From Bicyclus anynana (lineage: Eukaryota > Arthropoda > Insecta > Lepidoptera > Nymphalidae): a stretch of 64,000 nt of DNA. The notes under the pieces were generated by a model that saw nothing but the letters and a program-made list of their open reading frames with translations, had not been told where the DNA came from and searched no databases. A program made the position numbers and the translations under genes. Location: contig NC_069106.1 of the NCBI RefSeq assembly GCF_947172395.1, positions 7,130,001 to 7,194,000 on the forward strand, written 5' to 3'. Positions 53,543 through 62,409 of this stretch are shown here, in pieces; position 1 is the stretch's first letter; each line of letters begins with the position of its first letter.

Positions 53543-56500
53543 CTACGGACGATAATAATCTGGGAACCGTACTCGTCTCCCTGAACGTGTGGTCCGTTGT
53601 GTGGTGTCTCCAGCTGCCTGATGTGCAGGGGGAGGATTTGGAGGTTTGGGTTGTGGAGGGTTTGAGGGATTAGGTTGTGGAGGTTTGGGTGGATTTTGTT
53701 GGGGTGTGTCGTCAGACAGTATATAGGCTGGTTTAAGTCGGTCTATTGATACTGTGACGACTTTACCCTTGACTATGATTTTGAAAACCTTGGCACTTCT
53801 CTGTACAACCTCGTGTGGACCTGTGTATGCTGGTTGCAGGGATCCACGTGTAGCGTCTTCTCTAATGAAAACATGACTACACGTGTCGAGTTCCTTGAAC
53901 ACGAAGGTTTTGCGAGTTTTGGAGTGGTGCTGAGTGGGAACTGGTTTTAGCTTCTCGGCAAAGGACTTTAAGCGTGCTGAGAAATCGGTTATATCGGTGG
54001 TGTATCCCGATGTGGTGTGACCAAAAAATTCTCCAGGTAACCGGAGTGGTTCACCGTATACCAGATCAGCTGATGACGCTTTGAGGTCTTCCTTTATAGC
54101 GCTCCTTATGCCAAGAAGTACCAGGGGTAGGGATTCGGTCCAATTTGAATCAGCGTGGCAAGTTATAGCTGCCTTCAGCTGTCGATGAAAGCGTTCAACT
54201 AAGCCGTTGCACTGTGGGTGGTATGCAGTTGTCCTGCGGTGTTCGAATCCAATGGATTTGGCTAACTGCTGGAAAAGTGCCGATTGGAATTGTGCTCCTC
54301 GATCCGTGACTATATCGGTAGGAACACCGTAACGCGAGACCCAACAAGAGATAAAGGCTTTGGCTACTGTCTCAGAGGTAATGTCGGTGATGGGGACAGC
54401 TTCCGGCCATCGCGTGAAGCGATCGACGACTGTCAAACAGTACCGGAAACCATTTGAGTACGGCATTGGCCCGACAAGGTCTAAATGGGCATATTTGAAC
54501 CGCGCCGAAGGCAAAGCAAGCGTACCTATAGGTGATGACACGTGTCGGCTTACCTTCGTGCGCTGGCATGCCAAACATGCCTTAGCCCAGTCACGGCAGT
54601 TTTTCCGCATGAGTGGCCAAACGAAGCGTTGTGCAACGAGCTTAGCTGAGGCGTTAGGACCAGGATGGCTGAGAGAATGCAGGCTGTTAAAGATTTGCCT
54701 ACGACAGTTCTCTGGGACAAAAGGTCTGAGAGTCGGGGTACTGACGTCGCAGTACATTTCGGTACGACTACCAGGTATTGTCATCTTGGTAAGGCGAAGA
54801 GATGTTTCGCTGTTGAGATGTTGGGCAAGCTCAGGGTCTGTGGTTTGGGACTTGGCAAGGACTTCGAGATCTACAGGCGTCTGCAATTCGTAAATACGGG
54901 AAAGTGTGTCGGCAACGACATTGTCTTTACCCGCGATGTGTTGGATGTCTGTAGTGAATTGCGAGATGAAGTCCAAGTGTCTATACTGACGTGGCGAGCA
55001 GTTACTTTTCCGCTCATGGAAAGCGTAACATAGCGGTTTGTGGTCAGTATAGATGGTGAAATCACTGGCCTCTAACATGTGACGAAAGTGTTTGATGCCT
55101 TCGTATATTGCAAGGAGCTCGCGATCGTATGGAGAGTATTTGACCTGCGAGGGGCTCAACTTACGTGAGAAAAATGCTAGAGGTTGCCAAGCTCCGTCCA
55201 CGTGCTGTTGTAGGGCTGCTGCGATGACTTTATCGGAAGCGTCAGTGACGAGTCCCAGTTTAGCGTGAGATACGGGATGCGCTAATAGGGTTGCATCACA
55301 CAGGCTCCTCTTGCAGTCCTCGAATGCTTGCAGAGATTCTCCTTCTATGATGACTGGGTGGGAAGCTTTAACAGATCCGGTCAGTAATGCGTTCAGAGGA
55401 GCTTGGATTTGGGCAGCGTTAGGTAGAAATCGCCTATAAAAATTAATCATGCCCAAGAATCGTCTAAGCTCTCTGACGGTTTTTGGGATAGTGATGTCCG
55501 CGATGGCCTTGACTTTGCTGTCTAAAGGTTTGGTGCCTTTGTCGGAAATTTGGTAGCCCAGGAATGTTACCTCAGGTGCGCCGAAGACGCATTTCGCTGT
55601 GTTGATTAGTACGCCGTATTCCTGCATACGAGAAAACAATTGCCGTAAATGGTCTTCGTGTTCTTCCTGAGTCCTGGAGTATACCAAAAAATCGTCAAGG
55701 TAAGCGTAGCAAAAGTCAAGTCCACGGGTTAGCTCGTCGACGAATCTCTGAAATGTCTGGCCTGCGTTCCTCAGCCCGAAGTTCATAAAAGGGAACTCGT
55801 ATAACCCGAAAGGACACGAAATCGCTGTCTTAGGGATGTCCTCTTCAGCCACAGGGATCTGGTTGTAAGCCTTGACCAAATCTATAACAGAAAAGTATTT
55901 ACAACCAGACAGACTATGTGAAAAATCGTGTATGTGACGAATCGGATATTTATCTGGAATTGTCCTTGCGTTGAGTAGCCTATAATCTCCACAAGGACGC
56001 CAGCCGTTATCTTTTTTAGTCGCTAGATGGAGAGGTGATGACCACGGACTGTCAGATGGACGAGCGGTACCGTTCGCCAGCATCGCGTCAAACTCTTGTC
56101 TGGCTATTTTTAATTTATCTGGTGCCAGCCTTCGGGGTGAACACGACACTGGGGGGCCTGGTGTAGTACGAATGTGGTGTTGTGTACTGTGTTTTACTGT
56201 ACCTGGTGTACCGGCGGGGCGGGTGATATCTGGAAATTCAGATAATATACTATGATATTTACTATTGCCACCAGTCGATACCTTAACGCTCGTTACAAGT
56301 AAGTTGGGTGACGCAACACTAGCTGTATTACTTATATTGGTTAGGCTATCGATAAGTTTACGGTTACTAATGTCTACAATGAGTCGGTAGTGAGACAGAA
56401 AATCTACACCGATTATAGGTTTCGTGACGTCCGCTATTACAAAGCGCCACGGAAAGTCGCGGCGTAGACCTATGTTTAATGTTAATTGTATGTAACCGTA

Positions 56501-57187
56501 GGTATCGATAGCCGAACCGTTCGCCGCACACAACGAAAATGAAGTTTTATTACGTCGTTCGCGTAGTGCGCTCACTGGGTATACACAAATATCACTACCG
56601 GTGTCCACTAAGTATTGCACTTTTGTGTCTTGGTCCGTAATAAATAAACGACCCGTTTTTGTCCGCTGATCGTCGGCTGTCGTCACTGCTGGCCGCCGGC
56701 CGTTTTTCGTCGATGTTTTGAATTTACAAGGTGGTACACACTTGTTGGCGATTGATCCGAACTTGTGGTGGTACCAGCAATTCGTGAAGCGACTGTCGTT
56801 TGTAGCTGATCGTGTGGGTTGTGACTGGCTGCAGCTCCTCCTGTGGTTGCGTGTGTTGCGTTCGCTCGAAAATGTCTGCTCGTCTTCGCGGGCGGTTAAC
56901 ATACTGACCAGCTTTGAGAGTTTGGCCAGTTGTTGTTTTAATATTTCGAAGTCGGATGATGATGTCACAGCATTCACCTGTTGAGCTGGCGCTGCGATGT
57001 CGTTCAGGCGTTCGTCGAATTTTGACATGGCGTCTAATGTCCTCTTTAATGTCGCGTCACTGGGCTGGATGTCGGTGGGCTGGCGACAGTGTCGAATCGT
57101 CCTCAAGAAACTGCCCGACACCTTTTTCGTCTTCGGCCGCGACAGTGTGTTCGCCTGCGATCCGGTTGTGTCACTTTCACTGCTCAT
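53543..57187 (-). CDS. gag-pol: Gag-Pol polyprotein of CsRn1-type retrotransposon
   Basis: A 1214-residue single frame, ATG at 57187. Order of parts: short Gag (1-~165) with a CHCC knuckle C137-x2-H140-x9-C150-x3-C154; aspartic protease with DTGS at 195-198; reverse transcriptase (~360-545) with VIDL (Asp436) and YLDD at 496-499; RNase H with TDAS (Asp649), Glu690 and TDHK (Asp715); integrase with zinc site H837, H841, C871, C874 and catalytic D903, D962, E998 (D,D-35-E); a GPH motif near 1123; and a proline-rich tail (1161-1188). All catalytic residues are present. It copies the element's RNA into DNA and inserts it in the genome. Gag is shorter than in most gypsy-like elements and lacks an evident major homology region. 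There is no envelope frame. No frameshift between gag and pol is needed. Confidence 0.97.
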   Translation of the reverse strand: MSSESDTTGSQANTLSRPKTKKVSGSFLRTIRHCRQPTDIQPSDATLKRTLDAMSKFDERLNDIAAPAQQVNAVTSSSDFEILKQQLAKLSKLVSMLTAREDEQTFSSERNTRNHRRSCSQSQPTRSATNDSRFTNCWYHHKFGSIANKCVPPCKFKTSTKNGRRPAVTTADDQRTKTGRLFITDQDTKVQYLVDTGSDICVYPVSALRERRNKTSFSLCAANGSAIDTYGYIQLTLNIGLRRDFPWRFVIADVTKPIIGVDFLSHYRLIVDISNRKLIDSLTNISNTASVASPNLLVTSVKVSTGGNSKYHSILSEFPDITRPAGTPGTVKHSTQHHIRTTPGPPVSCSPRRLAPDKLKIARQEFDAMLANGTARPSDSPWSSPLHLATKKDNGWRPCGDYRLLNARTIPDKYPIRHIHDFSHSLSGCKYFSVIDLVKAYNQIPVAEEDIPKTAISCPFGLYEFPFMNFGLRNAGQTFQRFVDELTRGLDFCYAYLDDFLVYSRTQEEHEDHLRQLFSRMQEYGVLINTAKCVFGAPEVTFLGYQISDKGTKPLDSKVKAIADITIPKTVRELRRFLGMINFYRRFLPNAAQIQAPLNALLTGSVKASHPVIIEGESLQAFEDCKRSLCDATLLAHPVSHAKLGLVTDASDKVIAAALQQHVDGAWQPLAFFSRKLSPSQVKYSPYDRELLAIYEGIKHFRHMLEASDFTIYTDHKPLCYAFHERKSNCSPRQYRHLDFISQFTTDIQHIAGKDNVVADTLSRIYELQTPVDLEVLAKSQTTDPELAQHLNSETSLRLTKMTIPGSRTEMYCDVSTPTLRPFVPENCRRQIFNSLHSLSHPGPNASAKLVAQRFVWPLMRKNCRDWAKACLACQRTKVSRHVSSPIGTLALPSARFKYAHLDLVGPMPYSNGFRYCLTVVDRFTRWPEAVPITDITSETVAKAFISCWVSRYGVPTDIVTDRGAQFQSALFQQLAKSIGFEHRRTTAYHPQCNGLVERFHRQLKAAITCHADSNWTESLPLVLLGIRSAIKEDLKASSADLVYGEPLRLPGEFFGHTTSGYTTDITDFSARLKSFAEKLKPVPTQHHSKTRKTFVFKELDTCSHVFIREDATRGSLQPAYTGPHEVVQRSAKVFKIIVKGKVVTVSIDRLKPAYILSDDTPQQNPPKPPQPNPSNPPQPKPPNPPPAHQAAGDTTQRTTRSGRRVRFPDYYRP

Positions 57188-57201
57188 TTTGATTTTTCTT
57201 T

Positions 57202-57211
57202 GGGGTCACCA
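57202..57211 (-). other. primer binding site, tRNA-Trp type
   Basis: Element sense TGGTGACCCC directly follows the 5' LTR. TGG pairs with the CCA end of a tRNA, and the ten bases fit the 3' end of tRNA-Trp, the primer known for the CsRn1 group. The following bases (AAAG) no longer match. Confidence 0.8.
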
Positions 57212-57674
57212 GTTTAGGCTTTGTTGTGGTTAGCAGTGATGGGATATATTAACACGACGATAGTATTTAGAATGTCTTTAATTACTGTTCGTTAACATAC
57301 ACAATGAGAGGAATAAACAATACAATACGATCACAAAGGTTATGCGCAAGTCAAACGTGTTAGTCGAACGCACCGAGAGCGAATGGTAGGGTAGGCATCG
57401 AATGTCGACTGACCGAGCGCGGAGCGCGTGACGTAAGGCGGCCGCCGCGCCGCATACTACGGGTTTCACCCGAGTATGCGCGTGAATTAATTTTAATATG
57501 TGAAAAGTGTATATATTAATTTGTGAGTGTGAAATTATGATTGTATGTAATGTAAGTGTGTATGTAAGTGTGAATGAATGTATTAAATAAATTAAAATAA
57601 ATATATTTAATGAAATAAATATTTATAATGGGATATTAATAATATTATAAATAAATAATGTGAATAGCCTACAT
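57212..57674 (-). repeat. 5' LTR of the CsRn1-type retrotransposon
   Basis: 463 bp, appears identical to 53058-53520. It should contain the element's promoter, although no TATA box is obvious in the U3 part; it has GTG-rich and TTTAAT-rich sections and a GC-rich core (GGCGGCCGCCGCGCCGC). Confidence 0.95.
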
Positions 57675-57679
57675 TTGGT

Positions 57680-57808
57680 TCTTTTTAAATCCCGTAGGAA
57701 GCATGTTTTCTTCGGGATAAAAAGTAAACCTGTGTTCGGCTCTAAAGTCCAATTTGTCTCTATACCCATCCAAATCAGTTCAGCCGTCAAAATGTAACAG
57801 ACAGACAG
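57680..57808 (-). mobile_element. Helitron interior remnant
   Basis: ATCCCGTAGGAAGCATG, TTCGGGATAAAAAGTAAACC and AATGTAACAGACAGACAGA are interior motifs of the reversed Helitron family. Both ends are missing; the left end is cut by the LTR. Confidence 0.6.
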
Positions 57809-57809
57809 A

Positions 57810-58030
57810 AGATGGAAGCGGAATTACTGGGAAGAAGTTACAAGTTTATTTTAACCATACTTCTGACGGTTTCTATGCGACATCGTACAGGAACGCTAAA
57901 TTGCTTAGGGTACATCTTTTCCGATAGGGTGGTAGCTACGACCAATACCTTTCACCAGACCAGACCTAAGCCAATTAAAAAATTATAAAATCCTAAACTG
58001 ATACAAACTGGGAATCGAACCCAGCAATAG
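57810..58030 (-). mobile_element. SINE A, right remnant
   Basis: AGATGGAAGCGGAATTACTG, TTTCTATGCGACATCGTACA and GGGTGGTAGCTACGACC continue SINE A from the point lost at 53057. Confidence 0.65.
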
Positions 58031-58062
58031 CTTTATTTTCAGTTAGCGACGTAAGGCCAGCC

Positions 58063-58247
58063 CCTGTAGCCAAGTGGCACGTCGGTTCTCTTTCTACGAT
58101 CGCTAAAGCTCCGAAAACTAGAAAAATGTATGGGAAAGACAGATCTTGATCACGTGACCTGTCGATAGCAAATGTCATTCCCATACCTTTTTCTAGTTTT
58201 CGAAGCGTTTTCGTAGACAGAGAATCGACGTGCCAGTTGGATACAGG
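58063..58247. mobile_element. 185-bp MITE with long inverted repeats, copy 1
   Basis: Ends CCTGTAGCCAAGTGGCACGT and CGTGCCAGTTGGATACAGG. The inverted arms are ~70 bp with a central GATCTTGATCACGTGA segment. A second copy with the same arms and centre is at 59630-59813. Confidence 0.88.
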
Positions 58248-58604
58248 GCAATAACCTGGTAGCAACACACTAACGCCATTACATGGCGGTAGGTACCTAT
58301 GGAAGGAGAAACCCAGTCTCCATGCAAACTCGGGTCCAAATTATACAAATGATACAATGCTGAAAATTGGCCATAAGTTTGGACAATTAAAGAGATCTCA
58401 TGAGGCCAATTTTCAAAGAAAACTAGTTAAATTACTTTTTGCAGCTAAGCAGTAGATAATTCCCTTTGAGATAAAATCTATTGGATTATCTGTGTCTTGC
58501 TGTCAGGCGACAGTCTCAATAAGGATTTGACGCTAACTTGACTTAACTAATCAAATCATGTTAATAATTAACGAATCATTGTCAGATTTATTAAAAATAA
58601 GTAA
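58248..58604. other. no gene seen
   Basis: AT-rich, unassigned, presumably lbx intron. Confidence 0.4.
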
Positions 58605-58605
58605 A

Positions 58606-58785
58606 CTAGTCGACGCCCCGCGTTTTCACCCGCGTAGTTCTCGTTCTCGTGAGCTAAACAATAGCCTATGACACTCACAACACACGACACTCATAAGGTG
58701 ACTTTTTGGTGGTATAAGAATTTTCAAAATCGGTTTAGTAGATCCATTGATTATCCCATACAATACCACAAACTTCACCTCTGGC
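58606..58785 (-). mobile_element. Helitron, degenerate
   Basis: CTAGTCGACGCCCCGCGTTT at the left, ATAGCCTATGACACTCACAA inside; the 5' end at the right is unclear. Confidence 0.65.
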
Positions 58786-58789
58786 AGAA

Positions 58790-59629
58790 TTGGGGTGCAT
58801 CAATTTTTAGTTCAGGAGTCTGGACTTTTTATTAAGTCTATGGTTCAAAGGCTATTAAAATAAAAACTCGTATTATTAGTAATTAGTACACCAAAGAGTA
58901 AATTAATATTGGAAGTCCACTGAACCCTCGTTTTAGTGATCATTAACAATACTATAATGCAAGAGGAACCTTAAACTAATCAGTGTACTCGAGGCTTTAC
59001 TTTCAGGACTGATAAAGAAACACAAAGTCTTTTAGAACACATAGATTTATTATTTATTTATTTATTTACAATTTATTATATACATAGTTGGCATCCGCTC
59101 CCCAGAGCGCCACCGTTTGATTTTTTATACTACATCTGGTTATTGCCATAGACAAAGAAACCTATAGATGATTAAAAAAAGAATAAAAGTATTTTTACTA
59201 TAAACTATACAACATGTACAACTAATTTTACATATTTCTTACTAAATTTAAATAAAACAATAAAAATACCTACTATTCTTTTTTTAAATATGCTGATTCT
59301 AAATGCAGAATAACAATGATTTTTTCATTTCTTTATAAGAATATTTATTTAGGTACAAATTAGACAAGATTTATATTTTTATCGACGTACATAGTTCGTG
59401 TAGTTTATAGAAACCAAATCTTTATTAAATTTAAATAATTTAATTACATATTTTTATTTAATAAGTAATTGTCTTTGACATTGAAAAAAAAAATAAACCT
59501 TGTCTATAGGTTTCCATCTAAGACTTGACTTATTCCATTATTTGCCCATTATCGCTCAGATTTTTGAATAAGAGCATATTTTATGTAGTAAAATTAATGT
59601 AGGTGTATAGTGCCACAAACTTATCTGGG
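58790..59629. other. no gene; (ATTT)n-tailed retroposon piece near 59040-59120
   Basis: TTATTTATTTATTTACAATT and ATCCGCTCCCCAGAGCGCC suggest a reversed LINE tail. The rest is AT-rich. Confidence 0.35.
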
Positions 59630-59813
59630 CCTGTAGCCATGGGCCACGTCGATTCTCTTTCTACAAACGCTAACGCTTCAACTAAACATGGACATGACAG
59701 ATCCGATCGATATCTTGATCACGTGATTTGTCGATAGCAAATTTCACTCCCATATTTTTTTTAATTATCGTTTGCGATTGTAGAAAGAGAATCTTCGTGC
59801 CACATGGCTACAG
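59630..59813. mobile_element. 184-bp MITE with long inverted repeats, copy 2
   Basis: Ends CCTGTAGCCATGGGCCACGT and CGTGCCACATGGCTACAG. Shares ATCTTGATCACGTGA and GTCGATAGCAAAT with copy 1. Confidence 0.88.
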
Positions 59814-59889
59814 CAGTTGTTGTCGCGCTTTAAAGTGCGCACATGCTAAGTTTGCGCGTGTTAACCTGTATTCTATCTCTATATTTCTC

Positions 59890-60180
59890 TAGGCAGGTAA
59901 AAGAGATCGCGGTTTAGCTGGCATCAAAAGCGCCACCAGTCGCGCGCAGACTTATCTTGCGCGCACTCTAGTATAAATGTTTTGCAAAATGGCGACCTCT
60001 AGTTCCACTTTTGGTCACCTGTGGTGCTAACATGCGATCAAGTGAAGAGAAATTGACAAAATATCGTCGTATGGCAGCCGAGTTGTACCAGTCCTCTTTC
60101 TTCTTAACGCAATGAAAGATAAAACGGTATTTCCGGTTGCGTTTAGTTGAAATTTGTCCATTTCTCTACACGAGATTATC
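59890..60180. promoter_or_regulatory. unique-looking intronic segment, possible enhancer
   Basis: Not repeated in the window. It contains GCGCGCAGACTTATCTTGCGCGC (a GCGCGCA/TGCGCGC pair around CTTATCT, split here by position ~59940-59965), TTGCAAAATGGCGACC and CACCTG E-box. It lies within the presumed lbx intron. Evidence for function is weak. Confidence 0.2.
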
Positions 60181-60329
60181 TCGTTGCATGCTACCGCCAC
60201 GAGTCAGAAAAGTTCGTGTTGTCACACTATATATCAATAATGGCATAGCCTACAAGTTACATCGTTAAGTAATCAAATAGGAACGAGATGACAAACATGG
60301 TCTACACTTAGACAAATAAAACATACAAC

Positions 60330-60430
60330 AACAGTTTTTATTTATTTATTTATTTATTTAGGAAGACCAACCGCAGAACATTGTATCGTGTATACATATT
60401 GATTACATACGTTGTGTTCAATGGTGAATG
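60330..60430. mobile_element. (TTTA)n-tailed retroposon piece, reversed
   Basis: TTTATTTATTTATTTATTTA at 60338-60360, then GGAAGACCAACCGCAGAACA, in the style of a reversed LINE 3' end. Confidence 0.4.
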
Positions 60431-60660
60431 TTCAACTTATTATAGATCTTCACAACGATCTTTATATTAAAATTCGTTATAAAATCCTAGAAAACAGTTG
60501 TTATAATATAATAATTCCAAAGTACGCAGATATTTACTATAAATTTAATAAAAAATGATAAAAAAAATGTTCAGAATTTGGCTATGCAATGGGTACCTTA
60601 ATTTTATTTTAATAGATATTGTTACATTATTTTTGCAAATACTATGTACTTCTGAATTCA

Positions 60661-61212
60661 CGGAAACATAAGCTAGGGGCACTTTGTATTTTGCCAGTCC
60701 TGTCGCCCTGTAGTTCCATCACTAACCGTGGGCCCGCTTCACCCACGCCTGGCTACGCCCCTGTGTTTTTGGAAATTCTTTCCAATTCCTACGTTCAGAA
60801 GCGCTGTTCTTTAATGATGTTTTATAACTCGCTAGTGCGAGTTTCCAATCCACCTCTATCACGATACTAGGTATAGTAAAAGAAAAATAGAGGAGAATTC
60901 GAAACTTGCACTTGCGAATTATACAAAACATCATTACAGAATAGTATACGTCCAACTGGCCACTATTTTAGTCTTTATCAGAATCAGAACCAGAATCTTT
61001 TATTCGCAAGAAATATTACATTTAGTTATACAAAGATGTTCTTATGTATTAAGTAACAATGTTTCACTATTAATAAGTATACAAATGTATGAACGTAGGA
61101 ATTGAAAAGACTTCTAAAAACACAGTAGCGTAGCCAGGTGTGTGAAGCGGGCCCACGGTCACTGACTATAGAGTGACAGGACTGGCAAAATACCAAGGGC
61201 CGTTAGCTAATG
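60661..61212. repeat. inverted duplication with ~110-bp arms
   Basis: TTTTGCCAGTCCTGTCGCCC, then CGTGGGCCCGCTTCACCCAC and CAATTCCTACGTTC at the left. The mirror set (GAACGTAGGAATTG, TGAAGCGGGCCCACGG, GACAGGACTGGCAAAA) is at 61092-61200. The arms flank about 290 bp. Confidence 0.8.
60812..60936. repeat. foldback inside the inverted duplication
   Basis: TAATGATGTTTTATAACTCG (60812) pairs with CGAATTATACAAAACATCAT (60915). Arms are about 35 bp with a few mismatches. Confidence 0.75.
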
Positions 61213-61214
61213 AG

Positions 61215-62100
61215 GCCTTGCTTTTGCTTGAGATTCCGTAAATTCAGATGTGCATAATAATTGCAATAATTTGACTTTAACTACCTTCAATTATGGTATT
61301 TATTATAAACTAAACATCAAACCAATTGAGAAATTTCATCTACCTACTGTATGATATCCACCAGTAGGCACCGGATAATGTATGTTATTTAAAATCTCAA
61401 TTTCGTATATGTCAACTATACGTCAAAGATAGTGAAATAACCTGGAGCTGTGAACGTCTATTGACTGAAATGATTATGACTGAAATAATTATATTAATTG
61501 GATTTTTAAATTTGCGTTTGCCATATGCAAATAATAATGTTATTGTTTTTACAAGTTATTAAGTGCGCGTGTTGATTTATGGCCAATTATTCAAAAAATC
61601 GCTAATAAAAGTAACAATTTCGTGACTCGCGATGTTGTATGTTTGTGCAATTGTCTTGTGCGTGCGTGACTGAGCAGTTAACGTATCAGTTTATCATTAT
61701 GTTACTCAGACGCATTATTGTATGGACCTGCCTCGTTAGACGTTACTTTTCTGTCAACGATCTAATGCAAAAATAAAAAATGTCGCTATAGAATCGATGT
61801 TTTATTGTTGTAATTGTATTCGTCAGTTATAGGGCTCCGTAAAAATACTTTTTTTTTGTAGGTAAATTGTGTAAAAAACGGGCAAAAATTCTAGTTTAGT
61901 TTATATATGCCAAATCTAAGCTCGTTTTCCTCAGAAAATGACAGACAATTTTGTTCTTGAATTTGGGTGCGATACTAGTCCTTTTTTAATTGGTCTGAGT
62001 TATGTTATGTAATGGCGCTATTTCGGTACAGTCACAATGTCGCCGCTTGGGTATCTATTTCCCTGTATTACAGTTGCGAAGGAATATGGTCGAAGGACAA
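61215..62100. other. no gene seen
   Basis: AT-rich, presumed lbx intron. CTCCGTAAAAATAC at 61835 is a short GGTTCCG-type relic. Confidence 0.4.
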
Positions 62101-62104
62101 AGAG

Positions 62105-62405
62105 AAGGAAATACCGCGTGATATGGTTTCTCACCGACATAGCTCAACGAGTTGCGAAGCTGAAATGGGCGGGGCACATAGTTCGAAAAGCCGATGGACG
62201 TTGGGGTCCCAAAGTGCTGGAATGGCGACCTCGCACTAGTAAGCGCAGTGTTGGCCGACCCCCTACCAGGTGGACAGACGACATCAAGCGAGTCGCAGGG
62301 ATTCGCTGGATGCAGGCGGCTCAGTATCGTGATGTTTGGAAGTCCTTACAAAAGGTCTATGTCCTGCAGTGGACGTCCATCGGCTTATATGATGATGATG
62401 ATGAT
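62105..62405 (+). pseudogene. RTE-type LINE 3' fragment
   Basis: The forward frame reads DIAQRVAKLKWAGHIVRKAD, then WRPRTSKRSVGRPPTRWTDD and IKRVAGIRWMQAAQYRDVWK, ending near QWTSIG with an (ATGATG)n tail. This is the best preserved RTE C-terminus in the window. Confidence 0.88.
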
Positions 62406-62409
62406 GGTT

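Larger units (their letters stand above)
53058..57674 (-). mobile_element. complete CsRn1/Kabuki-group LTR retrotransposon
   Basis: A 4617-bp element: 5' LTR 57212-57674, primer binding site 57202-57211, one gag-pol frame 53543-57187, polypurine tract 53521-53534, 3' LTR 53058-53520. The LTRs appear identical and the frame is open, so the insertion looks recent. The CHCC Gag knuckle and tRNA-Trp-type primer site are hallmarks of the CsRn1 clade, which includes Kabuki of silkworm. It lies within the presumed lbx intron, on the same strand as lbx. I could find no target-site duplication: flanks are AAGTGA at the left and TTGGTT at the right. Confidence 0.95.

Noticed and set aside
54360..55065. 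Open frames of 122-177 codons antisense to gag-pol
   Set aside because: They lie opposite conserved integrase and RNase H coding sequence and have no recognisable features.
57993..58268. 91-codon minus frame as a possible upstream lbx exon
   Set aside because: It spans the SINE A remnant and the MITE palindrome and has none of the sequence expected of an Lbx N-terminus.
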